Of a stretch of DNA of 37,777 nt, positions 13,654-22,773 are shown in pieces. Below the pieces are notes generated by a model, which did no database searches, was not told where the DNA came from, and saw only the letters and a list, made by a program, of their open reading frames with translations. This DNA comes from Carboxydocella sporoproducens DSM 16521. Lineage in GTDB: Bacteria; Bacillota; GCA-003054495; Carboxydocellales; Carboxydocellaceae. Where the stretch lies: contig NZ_FUXM01000022.1 of assembly GCF_900167165.1 (NCBI RefSeq), positions 1 to 37,777 on the forward strand, written 5' to 3'. Numbering within the stretch: position 1 is the first letter of the stretch; each line of letters starts with the position of its first letter. A program made the translations under genes and the position numbers.

Positions 13654-14325
13654 ATGACTATCAAACACAAATTCCTGGCCACTTTTGTTGCCGCAATCCT
13701 GGCTCTTGGTCCTGTTTCCGCTGTTTTTGCTGAAGGGGAAACCACTACTACCACTGATGCTACAACCCAGACCACTGTTACTTCCGACACCTATGGCAAT
13801 ACCACTACTACTACCCAGGTCAATCCTTTTGAGCAGCAGGTTCTGCAGGTAAAAGCGGTGCTGGTTAAGCTGCTGGACAATCCGACCGATACAGCACTCA
13901 AGGCTGAGCTGAACAAGCTGATCACCAGCAAAAAAGATATCCGGGTTCTGGCCCAGGCTATCAATAGTCTGAAAAAAGATGCAGTGGCTGATTTCAAGAA
14001 AACTAAAGACAGTAAGACCTATGTGAAACGCATTCACCGGATCAATGAGCTGGCCAGGATGCTGAAAAAGGAAATTGTCAAACGGGAAAATGAAATTAAG
14101 AAAGAACAGAAAAAAGACAAGCGGGAACTGGCTCAATTAAAAGCCCAGGAAAAGAAACTGAAACAGGAACTGAAAGCCAAAGCCAAAGCGGAAAAAGCCA
14201 AACGTAAAATCGCTGAATTACAAGCTAAAATCAAAAAGTTGGAAGCTGAACTGGCTGCCGCTACCTCAGCTTTGAATCAAACTGCTCAGGCTACTACAAC
14301 TGTTAATGCCTCCATTACCCAGTAA
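13654..14325 (+). CDS. Secreted Lys/Ala-rich coiled-coil protein under c-di-GMP riboswitch control
   Basis: A 223-residue exported protein of unknown family. A Sec signal peptide (1-26; charged start, hydrophobic core, VSAVFA cut site) is followed by a Thr-rich segment (about 28-55, runs such as TTTTTDATTQTT). Then comes a helical domain (60-130) and a very Lys/Glu/Ala-rich coiled coil (130-205, KKEQKKDKRELAQLKAQEKK). The tail is again Thr/Ala-rich. AAAGGAGG at 13637-13644 is an excellent ribosome binding site. The upstream c-di-GMP aptamer suggests a role at the cell surface or in a matrix. No anchor, LPXTG or S-layer repeat is seen, so the protein is probably released or held by charge. Confidence 0.85.
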   Translation: MTIKHKFLATFVAAILALGPVSAVFAEGETTTTTDATTQTTVTSDTYGNTTTTTQVNPFEQQVLQVKAVLVKLLDNPTDTALKAELNKLITSKKDIRVLAQAINSLKKDAVADFKKTKDSKTYVKRIHRINELARMLKKEIVKRENEIKKEQKKDKRELAQLKAQEKKLKQELKAKAKAEKAKRKIAELQAKIKKLEAELAAATSALNQTAQATTTVNASITQ

Positions 14326-14331
14326 AAATCC

Positions 14332-14364
14332 AAGCCGCAGGCAAAGCCTGCGGCTTTGTTATTT
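14332..14364 (+). terminator. Terminator after the secreted coiled-coil protein gene
   Basis: Stem AAGCCGCAGGC (14332-14342) / GCCTGCGGCTT (14346-14356), 3-nt loop, followed by TGTTATTT. On the minus strand GGATTTTT follows the same stem, so it could also end the peptide transporter operon that converges on it. Confidence 0.9.
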
Positions 14365-14386
14365 AACCTCCACCGGGCAATGCGTT

Positions 14387-15244
14387 TTACTGTTTCAACC
14401 TGGGATCCAGGGCGTCCCGCAAACCGTCTCCCAGCAGATTAAAGCCCAGTACATTCAGCATAATGGCAATCCCGGGGAATATGGCCACCCAGGGCGCTTT
14501 AAGCAAGAGATCCCGGGTATCGGCCAGCATCGCCCCCCATTCCGGTGTAGGTGGCTGAGCCCCCAGGCCCAGAAAGCTGAGGCCGGCGGCATCGAGAATA
14601 GCTGTACCGATGCCCAGGGTAGCTGTTACAATAATGGGCGCAATGCAGTTGGGCAAAATATGGCGGAAAATAATGCGAGCATCCCTGGCCCCGATAGCTT
14701 TGGCCGCCTCGATATATTCAGTGGCTTTCACCGCCAGAACAGTAGACCGTACCACCCGGGCAAAGGTTGGCACATTCACCAGTCCGATGGCCACCATGGC
14801 ATTTTCCAGACTGGGCCCCAGCACTGCCATGATAGCGATTGCCAGCAGGACACTGGGAAATGCCAGCATTATATCAACAATACGCATCAGGATGGAATCC
14901 AGCCAGCCGCCATAATAGCCGCCCAGAGCCCCCATCAGGGTGCCTACTATCAAAGCAATGCCTACAGAAATAACCCCCACTTCAACAGAGATGCGGGCAC
15001 CATAAACAATCCTGCTAAAAATATCCCGGCCCAGCTTGTCCGTTCCCAGCCAGTGCTTGCTGCTGGGTGGTTGCAAGCGCTCCTTCAAACTCCCATCATG
15101 AACGGGGTCATAAGGAGCGATGAGCGGGGCAGCCAGAGCAGTAAACAGCAAGATAGCCACAATCAGCGCACCCAGCAGGGCAACTTTATTCCGCTTTAGC
15201 CGACGCCAGGCGTCAGCCCATAGTCCTCCTTTGTTCTGGCTCAT
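14387..15244 (-). CDS. dppC: Peptide ABC transporter permease, DppC/OppC type
   Basis: A 285-residue inner-membrane permease with six predicted helices. It has the DppC-specific N-terminal OppC_N region (WRRLKRNKVALLGALIVAIL), the HWLGTDKLGRDIFSRIVYGAR signature (quoted as HWLGTDKLGRDIFSR) and the EAA loop EAAKAIGARDARIIFRHILP that contacts the ATPase. It is last of the five-gene operon, 11 nt after dppB. It forms the translocation channel together with DppB. Confidence 0.93.
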   Translation of the reverse strand: MSQNKGGLWADAWRRLKRNKVALLGALIVAILLFTALAAPLIAPYDPVHDGSLKERLQPPSSKHWLGTDKLGRDIFSRIVYGARISVEVGVISVGIALIVGTLMGALGGYYGGWLDSILMRIVDIMLAFPSVLLAIAIMAVLGPSLENAMVAIGLVNVPTFARVVRSTVLAVKATEYIEAAKAIGARDARIIFRHILPNCIAPIIVTATLGIGTAILDAAGLSFLGLGAQPPTPEWGAMLADTRDLLLKAPWVAIFPGIAIMLNVLGFNLLGDGLRDALDPRLKQ

Positions 15245-15255
15245 GGCGCTCCTCC

Positions 15256-16260
15256 TTAACTGTAACGAATGCGGGGATCAATATAGGTATAAAGCAGGTC
15301 GACCAGAAGATTGATTAACACAAACAGCATGGCTATAAAAACAATACTGCTCTGCACCACCGGAAAATCCCTGGCCATTATGGCAGCATAGATATAGCGG
15401 CCAATTCCCGGCCAGGAGAAGATGGTTTCCGTCATTACAGCTCCACCCAGCAAGGAACCAAACTGCAAGCCGATTACCGTTAAAACCGGCAGGAAGGCAT
15501 TGCGCAGGGCGTGCTTGAGCACAATCAGCCACTCCGCCAACCCTTTGGCCCGGGCGGTGCGAATATAATCCTGCCGCAACACTTCCAGCATGCTGGAGCG
15601 GGTCATGCGGGCAATGATAGCCATGGGGATAGTGCCCAGAGCCAGCGCCGGCAAGGCCAGGTGCCAGAGGGCATCCCTAAAAGCAGCCATATCCCCGCTG
15701 AGCAAGGCGTCCACAGTAATTAAGCCGGTAATCACTGGAACAGTATATTCAGTGCTCAGGCGTCCGGAAGGAGGGAACCAGCCTAAAGTCTGGGCAAAGA
15801 GGTAGATCAGCATCAGACCTAACCAGAAGATGGGCATAGAAACCCCGAACAAAGCTCCTACCATGGAGATATTATCAAAAAAAGAGTATTGTTTCACTGC
15901 CGCAATTATACCCGCAGTCAGACCGACGATCACCGCCACCAGCATGGCCGCCAGAGTCAGTTCCAGGGTGGCCGGGAAAAAAGTAGCCAGTTCCTTGCTT
16001 ACCTGTTCATTGGTAACTATGGAACGGCCCAGATCTCCAGTCAGAATGTGGCTTAAAAAACGGCCGTATTGAATATATAAAGGGTCATTTAAACCCAATT
16101 GTTCTCGCAGTTCTTTTAGCGCCTCGGGTGTAGCCCGTTCGCCCAGCATGATCTGGGCCGGGTCCCCGGGAATAAAATGGATTAAGGAAAAAGCCAGCAG
16201 GGTTACACCAAAAAAGACGGGAATAATCTGGAGCAAGCGACGAACAATATATTGTGCCAT
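15256..16260 (-). CDS. dppB: Peptide ABC transporter permease, DppB/OppB type
   Basis: A 334-residue permease of the DppB/OppB family. The first helix is IVRRLLQIIPVFFGVTLLAF, the family motif FIPGDPAQIMLGERATPE follows, and the EAA loop is IRTARAKGLAEWLIVLKHALRNA (seen as ARAKGLAEWLIVLKHALRNA). ATG 16260 is preferred over the ATG at 16302: GGGAGG lies about 9 nt upstream, and the longer form would extend through the intercistronic hairpin. It partners DppC in the membrane channel. Confidence 0.93.
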   Translation of the reverse strand: MAQYIVRRLLQIIPVFFGVTLLAFSLIHFIPGDPAQIMLGERATPEALKELREQLGLNDPLYIQYGRFLSHILTGDLGRSIVTNEQVSKELATFFPATLELTLAAMLVAVIVGLTAGIIAAVKQYSFFDNISMVGALFGVSMPIFWLGLMLIYLFAQTLGWFPPSGRLSTEYTVPVITGLITVDALLSGDMAAFRDALWHLALPALALGTIPMAIIARMTRSSMLEVLRQDYIRTARAKGLAEWLIVLKHALRNAFLPVLTVIGLQFGSLLGGAVMTETIFSWPGIGRYIYAAIMARDFPVVQSSIVFIAMLFVLINLLVDLLYTYIDPRIRYS

Positions 16261-16287
16261 GAATTTTCCTCCCTGAAAGAGAGAGCA

Positions 16288-16311
16288 AGAGGCCGGCCGC
16301 AACCGGCCTCT
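16288..16311 (-). terminator. Intercistronic hairpin between dppA and dppB
   Basis: A GC-rich stem AGAGGCCGG / CCGGCCTCT (16288-16296 and 16303-16311) with a 6-nt loop and a weak CT-rich tail lies between dppA and dppB on the minus strand. Such structures usually act as partial terminators or 3' stabilisers that leave the binding-protein mRNA in excess over the permease mRNA. Confidence 0.7.
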
Positions 16312-16328
16312 CCTCTGTCTTTACCAGC

Positions 16329-17948
16329 TTACTCTTTGTCAATGGTGTTAAAGCATTCACTACCAGTGGGATGAGGTACCCAGCCCTTGATATTTTTCCT
16401 GGCCGCAACCGGCGGGGTGGAATGAACCAGCGGTACCCAGGGAGCATCCGCTTTAATCAGCACCTGAGCCTGCTTGTACAGTTCAGCCCGCTTGTTCTGG
16501 TCGGATTCCTGCTGGGCTTTAATCAGCAGGTCATGAACCTTGTCATTCTTGTAGAAAGCAACATTTGAAGCAGAACCTTTGGTAGTGTTGTCCTTGTCCA
16601 GCAGAACATAGAGGAAGTTGTCGGGGTCACCATTATCCCCGGTCCAGCCCAGGAGATAGAGTTCGTGTTCCCCGTTTTCCCCTTTCTGGAGATAAGTACC
16701 CCAGTCAAAGGTTACGATTTCAGCCTGAATGCCCACAGCCGCCAGATCCTTCTGAATGGCTTCAGCAATTTGCTTGGGCTGCGGCATATAGGGCCGGGCG
16801 ACCGGCATGGCCCAGAGCCTGGTCTTGAAGCCATTGGGGAAACCTGCTTCAGCCAGCAGAGCTTTGGCCTTAGCCGGATCATACTCATAGTCCTTCACTT
16901 CATCATTGTAACCCCAGAGAGAAGGCGGCAAGGGGTTCTTGGCCGGCTTGGCCAGACCAGCATAGAAGGCATCGATCAAAGCCTGCTTGTTGATGGCATG
17001 GTTAATAGCCTGGCGTACTTTTACGTTATCAAAAGGCTTTTTCTCGGTGTTCATGGCCAGATAGCCTACGTTCATAGAAGGACGCAGCAGTAACTGCAGA
17101 TTGGGATCATTCTTGATTCCTTCTACATCATCGGGGTTTACCCCGATCATAGCATCAATAGTGCCAGCTTTCAGTTCCATCAGCCGGGCACTGTTATCAG
17201 GGATGGTGCGGAAGATAACCTTGTCAACTTTAGCTTTTTCGCCCCAGTATTCTTCATTCTTAACCAGGACTACTTTGTCATCCTTTTTCCATTCCACGAA
17301 CTTAAAGGGACCGGTGCCCACCGGGTTTTTGAAGTAGTCCTGACCGTATTTCTTGATGGCTCCCGGGCTGGAAATACCGAAAGCAGCCATGGCCAGGTTG
17401 GCCAGGAAAGGAGCATTGGGTTTTTCCAGAATGAACTTGACGGTATACTCATCTACAGCTTTAACTTCCTTGATGATGCCGGGGAAACCGCCAAACATAG
17501 CGGCATAGTATTCGAAATCTCCCTGGTGATAGGGATTGTTCTTGTCGCGCCAGCGATCGAAATTGAATTTGACAGCTTCGGCATTGAAGGGCGTACCATC
17601 ATGGAACTTAACTCCCTGACGCAGTTTGAAAGTCCATTCCAGCCCATCCTTGGAAGCTTCCCAGGACTCGGCCAGTGCCGGTTGGATCTCAGTGCTATCC
17701 TGCTTGTATTCTACCAGAGTGTCAAAAATTTGCTGGGTAACATAGATGGATTCACCATCGGTAACATTGATGGGGTCCAGACCGACGGGGTCACCGGACT
17801 TGGCGAAGATGAAGGTTTTTTCTTTCTTCTCTTCCCCTGCCGGTTTGCCGCCGTTGTCGGCGCTTTTGCCGCCACCGCAGCCGCTGAGCAGAGTACTTAA
17901 AGCCAGCACACCAGCCAGGGCCAGGGACCACAGTTTCCGCATTTTCAC
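16329..17948 (-). CDS. dppA: Peptide ABC transporter substrate-binding lipoprotein (family 5)
   Basis: A 539-residue extracellular lipoprotein of the SBP_bac_5 family (DppA/OppA/NikA fold). A signal peptide with lipobox LLSGC is followed by GGGKSADNGG. The family signature region is ALAESWEASKDGLEWTFKLRQGVKFHDGT (quoted in part as WTFKLRQGVKFHDGT). Three ATG/GTG starts are possible. GTG 17948 lies 9 nt after AGGAGG, whereas the in-frame ATG at 17942 is 15 nt away, so GTG is favoured. Substrate (di-/oligopeptide, or nickel complex) cannot be decided. Located mid-operon, followed by a hairpin that probably raises its expression. Confidence 0.92.
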   Translation of the reverse strand: MKMRKLWSLALAGVLALSTLLSGCGGGKSADNGGKPAGEEKKEKTFIFAKSGDPVGLDPINVTDGESIYVTQQIFDTLVEYKQDSTEIQPALAESWEASKDGLEWTFKLRQGVKFHDGTPFNAEAVKFNFDRWRDKNNPYHQGDFEYYAAMFGGFPGIIKEVKAVDEYTVKFILEKPNAPFLANLAMAAFGISSPGAIKKYGQDYFKNPVGTGPFKFVEWKKDDKVVLVKNEEYWGEKAKVDKVIFRTIPDNSARLMELKAGTIDAMIGVNPDDVEGIKNDPNLQLLLRPSMNVGYLAMNTEKKPFDNVKVRQAINHAINKQALIDAFYAGLAKPAKNPLPPSLWGYNDEVKDYEYDPAKAKALLAEAGFPNGFKTRLWAMPVARPYMPQPKQIAEAIQKDLAAVGIQAEIVTFDWGTYLQKGENGEHELYLLGWTGDNGDPDNFLYVLLDKDNTTKGSASNVAFYKNDKVHDLLIKAQQESDQNKRAELYKQAQVLIKADAPWVPLVHSTPPVAARKNIKGWVPHPTGSECFNTIDKE

Positions 17949-17984
17949 AACTCTCAACCTCCTCATATTGATATTTGCCTGACC

Positions 17985-18965
17985 TCAATGACTGCCCACT
18001 ACTACCGGACAGGCAACCTGATGGCCCTGTCCCACTTCCTGCAAACGTGGTACCTCCTGCCGGCAGCTCTCTCTGGCCAGCGGGCAACGGGTATGGAAAT
18101 TGCACCCCGCTGGCGGGTTGACCGGACTGGGCACGTCCCCTTGCAGGATAATGCGTTCCGCCTTGCGGCCCGGTTTAGGTAAGGGAATGGCGGAAAGCAG
18201 GGCCCGGGTGTAAGGATGCATTGGATTGCGGTATAGCTCCCCGGCTGAAGCTATTTCCACAATCCGGCCCAGATACATTACTGCCACCCGGTGACTGATG
18301 TGTTTCACCACACTCAGGTCATGGGCAATGAAGATATAGGTCAGGCCAAACTCTTTTTGCAATTGTTCCAGCAGGTTAACTACTTGAGCCTGCACGGATA
18401 CATCCAGGGCTGATACCGGCTCATCGCAAACAACCAGTTTGGGCTTAACAGCCAGGGCCCGGGCGATACCGATACGCTGTCTCTGCCCGCCGGAAAACTC
18501 ATGGGGGAAACGCTCGGCATGGTAATGGGGCAATCCCACGACATCCAGCAGCCTCTTGACTTCCCGGGCCGCCTCTCTACGATCGGCCAGCCCGTGAACC
18601 AGCAGGGGCTCAGCGATAATCTCCCCTACCGTCAGGCGCGGGTTCAAGCTTGCATATGGATCCTGGAAGATCAGCTGCATTTCCCGGCGTTTATGCCGCA
18701 TTTCTTCCCGGCTCAGTCCCAGCAGGTCCTGACCCTCAAACAACACTTTCCCGCCTGTGGGCTCTAATAACCGCAAAACACAACGCCCGGTAGTGGATTT
18801 GCCACAACCCGATTCCCCTACTAAACCCAGGGTTTCCCCTCTGGCCACACTGAAGGAAACACCATCTACCGCCTTCACCGCCCCCACCTGTTTCTGCCGG
18901 ATAAAACCTTTAGTAATGGGAAAATGTTTTTGCAAATCGATTATTTCCAGTAATGGCTGGGTCAT
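17985..18965 (-). CDS. dppF: Peptide ABC transporter ATPase, DppF/OppF type
   Basis: A 326-residue ABC ATPase with Walker [12 protein letters not shown], signature [11 protein letters not shown], Walker [13 protein letters not shown] and the H-loop AHDLS. The C-terminal oligopeptide-transporter extension follows ([21 protein letters not shown], then Cys-rich [14 protein letters not shown]). This extension marks Dpp/Opp/Nik ATPases and can hold an iron-sulfur cluster. It begins 4 nt after dppD and is second in the operon. Confidence 0.93.
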   Translation of the reverse strand: MTQPLLEIIDLQKHFPITKGFIRQKQVGAVKAVDGVSFSVARGETLGLVGESGCGKSTTGRCVLRLLEPTGGKVLFEGQDLLGLSREEMRHKRREMQLIFQDPYASLNPRLTVGEIIAEPLLVHGLADRREAAREVKRLLDVVGLPHYHAERFPHEFSGGQRQRIGIARALAVKPKLVVCDEPVSALDVSVQAQVVNLLEQLQKEFGLTYIFIAHDLSVVKHISHRVAVMYLGRIVEIASAGELYRNPMHPYTRALLSAIPLPKPGRKAERIILQGDVPSPVNPPAGCNFHTRCPLARESCRQEVPRLQEVGQGHQVACPVVVGSH

Positions 18966-18968
18966 GGC

Positions 18969-19964
18969 TTAAACCTCCGTTTTTTCCTCGGCATAGAGAT
19001 GACAGGCTACCAGGTGGCCCGGTGCCAGTTCCCTGTACTGCGGCCTTTTCTTCTCACAGAGGGAGCTTTTGTGCTTACAACGAGGAGCAAAAGCGCATCC
19101 TTCTGGCAGATTGCGCAAATCCGGCGGTCCGCCTTCAATGGGCTCCAGCGGCTTTTTCTCCTCGGCCTCCAGGTCTGGCAAAGAGCCCAGCAAGCCCCAG
19201 GTATAGGGATGTTTCGGTTCGGCAAACAGAACCTCAGCAGGGGCATATTCTACCGGCCGCCCGGCATACATCACCAGGACATCATCACACATCTCCGCCA
19301 CCACCCCCAGGTCATGGGTGATAAGCAGGATAGAGGTATGGAAGTCCTCTTTCAGTTTTTGCATCAAGTCCAGAATCTGGGCCTGGATGGTTACATCCAG
19401 GGCCGTAGTAGGTTCATCAGCAATCAGCAGTTTAGGATTACAGCTAAGCGCCATGGCGATCATGGCCCGCTGCCGCATCCCGCCACTGAACTGGTGGGGA
19501 TAACTCTGAGCCCGGCGTTCCGCTTCCGGGATACCCACCAGTTCCAGCATCTTCACTGCTTTCGCCCAGGCCTCCTTGCGACCCAGCCCTTGATGTAAAC
19601 GAATAGCTTCTGCAATCTGTTCCCCTACCGTCAGCAGGGGATTGAGGCTGGTCATCGGGTCCTGGAAAATGAAAGCAATATCATTACCCCGAATGGCCCT
19701 GAGCTCTTTTTCCGATTTGGTGAGCAGGTTTTCGCCATTGAACCAGATCTCCCCGCCCTCGATTTTACCCGGCGGTTTGGGGATTAGCCCCAGGATCGAC
19801 ATAGCGGTAATGGATTTTCCGGAACCTGATTCTCCCACTACCCCCAGGGTCTCGCCCTTGTTGAGCCTGAGATTGACCCCGTCTACCGCCTTGACCACCC
19901 CTTCCGGAGTGTAGAAATATGTGCGCAAATCCTTGATTTCCAGCAAAATTTCCTCTGTCTTCAT
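18969..19964 (-). CDS. dppD: Peptide ABC transporter ATPase, DppD/OppD type
   Basis: A 331-residue ABC ATPase with Walker [12 protein letters not shown], signature [11 protein letters not shown] and Walker [13 protein letters not shown]. The H-loop is THDLG, and the Cys-containing C-terminal oligopeptide domain ([14 protein letters not shown]) follows. ATG 19964 ([12 protein letters not shown]) has AGGAG 8 nt upstream and is preferred to the ATG at 19985. First gene of the operon D-F-A-B-C. No convincing promoter box was found in the AT-rich 19,985-20,075 leader, which must nevertheless hold one. Confidence 0.93.
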   Translation of the reverse strand: MKTEEILLEIKDLRTYFYTPEGVVKAVDGVNLRLNKGETLGVVGESGSGKSITAMSILGLIPKPPGKIEGGEIWFNGENLLTKSEKELRAIRGNDIAFIFQDPMTSLNPLLTVGEQIAEAIRLHQGLGRKEAWAKAVKMLELVGIPEAERRAQSYPHQFSGGMRQRAMIAMALSCNPKLLIADEPTTALDVTIQAQILDLMQKLKEDFHTSILLITHDLGVVAEMCDDVLVMYAGRPVEYAPAEVLFAEPKHPYTWGLLGSLPDLEAEEKKPLEPIEGGPPDLRNLPEGCAFAPRCKHKSSLCEKKRPQYRELAPGHLVACHLYAEEKTEV

Positions 19965-20074
19965 TTTCGCCGCTCCTGTATTCAATCTTTCTGCTCTATT
20001 ACACCTTTGTTTCTTTGCTGCTATTATGGCATAAATATAAATACTTTGCTATTTTTTCTCATATTTATCTCAGA

Positions 20075-20106
20075 AAAGAAAAAAGCCTGAACTAATTGCC
20101 AGGCTT
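20075..20106 (-). terminator. Terminator after the HepT-like remnant
   Basis: Minus-strand stem AAGCCTG / CAGGCTT (20100-20106 with 20083-20089, 10-nt loop), followed by TTTTTTCTTTTC. The stem overlaps the TAG stop of the HepT-like gene at 20092-20094. Confidence 0.8.
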
Positions 20107-20455
20107 ACTGAAATACTGAATAAAGGCATTAATTTGTTTTTTAGCTTCCTGGTATACTTCCGGTAACTCATTGACCAATGGTTCCATACGACTCCAGACC
20201 AGTTGAAAGCCATAAGTATGATGAATAATATGTCGGAAACTACGATATTCCGCCAGTTTCTCACCCAATTCTTTTGATATTAAAGCTGGCCGGGTTTCTG
20301 GAATGGCAAGACACATTTGTTCCGCCAGGTCCCTGTGCCAATTTCTGCCCTGAGGAAGGCTTTCATCGATATCTCTGAAAACGCTCATATACTTGATCAA
20401 GATTATCCAGTTCATCGGCAATTCTGGCCAAAGCAATGCGGTAACGCCCGGTCAT
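20092..20455 (-). pseudogene. HepT-like ribonuclease toxin gene, frameshifted
   Basis: The true start is ATG 20455, overlapping the antitoxin stop as ATGA. It opens MTGRYRIALARIADELDNLD, typical of HepT-like toxins, but this frame hits TGA at 20363 after 30 codons. The rest of the domain continues in the +1 frame: DESLPQGRNWHRDLAEQM, IPETRPALIS, and the HEPN active-site motif RHIIHHTY (R-x4-H-x-Y), then YGFQLVW. No ribosome binding site precedes any start in the second frame. Combined length (about 125 aa) is shorter than I expect for the family, so a small deletion may accompany the shift. Either a decayed toxin, a sequencing error, or programmed frameshifting; decay is most likely. Confidence 0.65.
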
Positions 20456-20802
20456 ATTTCCACCCCATTTCGCAGGTTTTTCTCCCAGCCGGGAGGCAGT
20501 TCCTCCGCTAATAAAAGATCTACACTGAAAGGATCTGCCAGTCTCAGGCAATCATCCAGGACCTTGAAATATCGTTGCTGATCTTTAAATCCACTAATTA
20601 CCAGATCCAGATCCGAATTGACACCAAATCTCCCCTGAGCCAGTGAGCCGATCAACCAGACTTTTTCTACCTGCCATTGTTGTTTTAAATAATCGGCAAT
20701 AATTCGTGCTTTCTGCCAGCCCAGTTGCTGCAACTCTTCGATTTTCTTCTGCTCTCTCGCTCTCAATTCATCCCAATTGGGCAAAAATACTCGCTCTGGC
20801 AT
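20452..20802 (-). CDS. MNT-type nucleotidyltransferase (antitoxin partner of HepT)
   Basis: A 116-residue minimal nucleotidyltransferase. The Pol-beta fold motif is GSLAQGRFGVNSDLDLVI (GS-x-D-x-D) near 53-70, with a further acidic residue in DPFSVDLLLAEE. In MNT/HepT systems this protein AMPylates the HEPN RNase toxin and keeps it inactive. ATG 20802 (MPERVFLPNWDEL) with GGAG 8 nt upstream is preferred to the ATG at 20862, which would overlap the response-regulator gene. It remains intact although its partner is broken. Confidence 0.85.
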   Translation of the reverse strand: MPERVFLPNWDELRAREQKKIEELQQLGWQKARIIADYLKQQWQVEKVWLIGSLAQGRFGVNSDLDLVISGFKDQQRYFKVLDDCLRLADPFSVDLLLAEELPPGWEKNLRNGVEI

Positions 20803-20846
20803 AAAATCATCTCCAGAAGATGGCTGTACTAATATTATGCCATGTT

Positions 20847-21458
20847 TTAATCCTTTTGCCAAATATACTTGTTTTTGGGCCGTCCTACCCGACCGTAATC
20901 ACAGCAAATGACCACTTTCCCTTCCTGCACCAGATACATGAGATAGCGATGGACAGTGGGATAGGCCAGCTCCACCCCGGCCTGAATCTCCTCAATGGTC
21001 AGAGGTTCGGTTTGCTGGCGCAGAAAAGCAGCAATGGATTCCAGGGTTTTGGCACTCATGCCTTTTGGTAAATCTGAAACCTGTTCCCGCCGCAGTTGAC
21101 CATACTGCAAGTGAACCCGCAAACGGGCAATCAAGTCCGGGGCTTTAATAGGCTTTAAGGCAAAATCGCTGGCCCCTGCAGCCAGAAAGGCATCACAGAT
21201 TTCCTGCCGTTCGTCCACTGTAAGGACAATAATCGGTGTATGGCTATCCAGTTCCCGCAAACGCTCAACGGTTTCCAGGCCATCTAAGGCCGGCATGTGG
21301 TAATCCACCAGCACCAGATCCGGATGATGGCGGGTGAACAGCTCCAGCCCGCGAGCCCCATTTTCCGCTTCTATCGCTTCCCAGCCAGCAAATTTGCAAA
21401 TTTCCCCGACAGTATAGCGAATAGCGGCATCATCATCGATAATCAGGATTTTGGCCAA
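20847..21458 (-). CDS. Two-component response regulator with C-terminal HTH
   Basis: A 203-residue regulator. The receiver domain spans 1-118: acidic pair Asp8/9, phospho-acceptor Asp52 in VLVDYHMPALDG, Thr in IIVLTVDE and Lys in ALKPIKAP. The DNA-binding part (about 135-203) looks like a CitB/DcuR-style winged helix (AGVELAYPTVHRYLMYLVQEGKV in part, then VGRPKNKYIW). The start is TTG at 21458 with AAGGAGG 8 nt upstream, inside the kinase gene (26-nt overlap). The CitB likeness suggests sensing of a small molecule, but the target is unknown. Confidence 0.9.
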   Translation of the reverse strand: MAKILIIDDDAAIRYTVGEICKFAGWEAIEAENGARGLELFTRHHPDLVLVDYHMPALDGLETVERLRELDSHTPIIVLTVDERQEICDAFLAAGASDFALKPIKAPDLIARLRVHLQYGQLRREQVSDLPKGMSAKTLESIAAFLRQQTEPLTIEEIQAGVELAYPTVHRYLMYLVQEGKVVICCDYGRVGRPKNKYIWQKD

Positions 21459-22761
21459 GCAAACTACCTCCTTCCCGCTCTTCCGGTAGCAATATTTTTA
21501 TCCTTGTCCCCTGACCTCTTATTGAGCTGATCTCAATTTTCCCCTGATGTTGAGTTATCACCTGTTTGACAAAAAACAACCCTAACCCCGATGGCTGTTT
21601 TTTGGTGGAAAACCCCCACTCCCAGATCTTTTCCAGCTGTTCCGGTTCCATGCCCGGACCGTTATCTTCGATAATAAATTCCACCCAACCGTCATGCCCT
21701 CTGGTGCTGAACTTAATCCGGGCATCCGGCTGATGGGCAGTGGCTTCAAAGGCATTTTCCAGGATATTGATCAAGGCCCGGGTGATGCGAATATGGTTAA
21801 TCGCTAATTCCCGCTCTGCTCCCTGGATATCAAAAATCACCGTCTGCCCGGTATAACGGGGCAATACATGGGCCCTGATGTAATTGACCAGATCTCCGAC
21901 GGAAATCCTGGTTCTTTTAGCCTCTGCCAGGATTTCCGAAACCATGGCACTGGCATTATCCACCGCCTGGGCGATTTTTTCACTGTACTCCCGGATTTGT
22001 TCCTGTACCGTTAGAAGACCCACCAGAGAATTCAGGCCAGCAATAGTAGTCAAGGGTGTCTTGAGGTCATGCACAAGAGTGTGCATTTCCTGTAAATTGC
22101 GCAATTCCAGCCAGCGTAAGCGTTCTTCCCCTGATTGAACAGCGGCCTTATAACTATGATAGTACATAGCCTGTAACTGGGTGGCCACTATGGTCAGCAA
22201 TGCAGTCAATATGGCCAGACTCACCAGAATCAGGCTGATGGCTGTGGCATCACCCAGAAAACTGCTTACCTCGGCCAGGGCGTAGGCTAACTGCCCCTGC
22301 GGCCAGAGGGGCCAAAAGCGCAGCCATTCCATGGTAGCTAAACTTAACGGCATCAAAAATAATACCGTTAAAGGCGGTTTATAATCTGCCATAGTTATTA
22401 CCATGACCAGTGCAAAACTCCAGAACCAGATGGCCAGGGTTAAAAACCAGGGTGGAGTCTCACCCCCTAAAAAATAAGCATAGCTTTCCGCCCCTATAAA
22501 GGCCAGGAACGCCACTATGGCCGCCACCTTTTTCCCCAGGGGCCAGCTTAATTTCCAGAGGGTAAAGGACAAGAGCATAGGTACCAGGTCCAGCAGAAAG
22601 TAATATAAAAAGCCATAAGCCAGCCCCAGTAGCACCATACCCTCTCCGCTTATCCCGGCCTTTTCATAATAGTTCACTGCCAGCTCTGCCAGAGGTTGAA
22701 ACAGAGGCGGTCCTACCAGGGCAAGCATTAAAAAGCATATCACCAGAATCTTTTTCGCCAT
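21433..22761 (-). CDS. Membrane sensor histidine kinase
   Basis: A 442-residue sensor kinase. Six or seven hydrophobic segments fill residues 1-200 with no sizeable extracellular domain, so the signal is probably sensed in or near the membrane. The phospho-acceptor is His231 in HTLVHDLKTPLTTIAG, preceded by a short helical linker. The ATP-binding domain has N box INILENAFEAT, G1 EDNGPGME and G2 GLGLFFVKQVI. AAGGAGG lies 7 nt before ATG 22761. It overlaps the response regulator and follows a membrane-anchored protein by 12 nt, which may be a co-sensor. Confidence 0.92.
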   Translation of the reverse strand: MAKKILVICFLMLALVGPPLFQPLAELAVNYYEKAGISGEGMVLLGLAYGFLYYFLLDLVPMLLSFTLWKLSWPLGKKVAAIVAFLAFIGAESYAYFLGGETPPWFLTLAIWFWSFALVMVITMADYKPPLTVLFLMPLSLATMEWLRFWPLWPQGQLAYALAEVSSFLGDATAISLILVSLAILTALLTIVATQLQAMYYHSYKAAVQSGEERLRWLELRNLQEMHTLVHDLKTPLTTIAGLNSLVGLLTVQEQIREYSEKIAQAVDNASAMVSEILAEAKRTRISVGDLVNYIRAHVLPRYTGQTVIFDIQGAERELAINHIRITRALINILENAFEATAHQPDARIKFSTRGHDGWVEFIIEDNGPGMEPEQLEKIWEWGFSTKKQPSGLGLFFVKQVITQHQGKIEISSIRGQGTRIKILLPEEREGGSLLGQNPDYR

Positions 22762-22773
22762 CAGTTTGCCTCC

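Noticed and set aside
14306-15199. 297-aa plus-strand ORF overlapping dppC
   Set aside because: His/Gln-rich antisense shadow of the dppC permease; its start lies inside the preceding gene.
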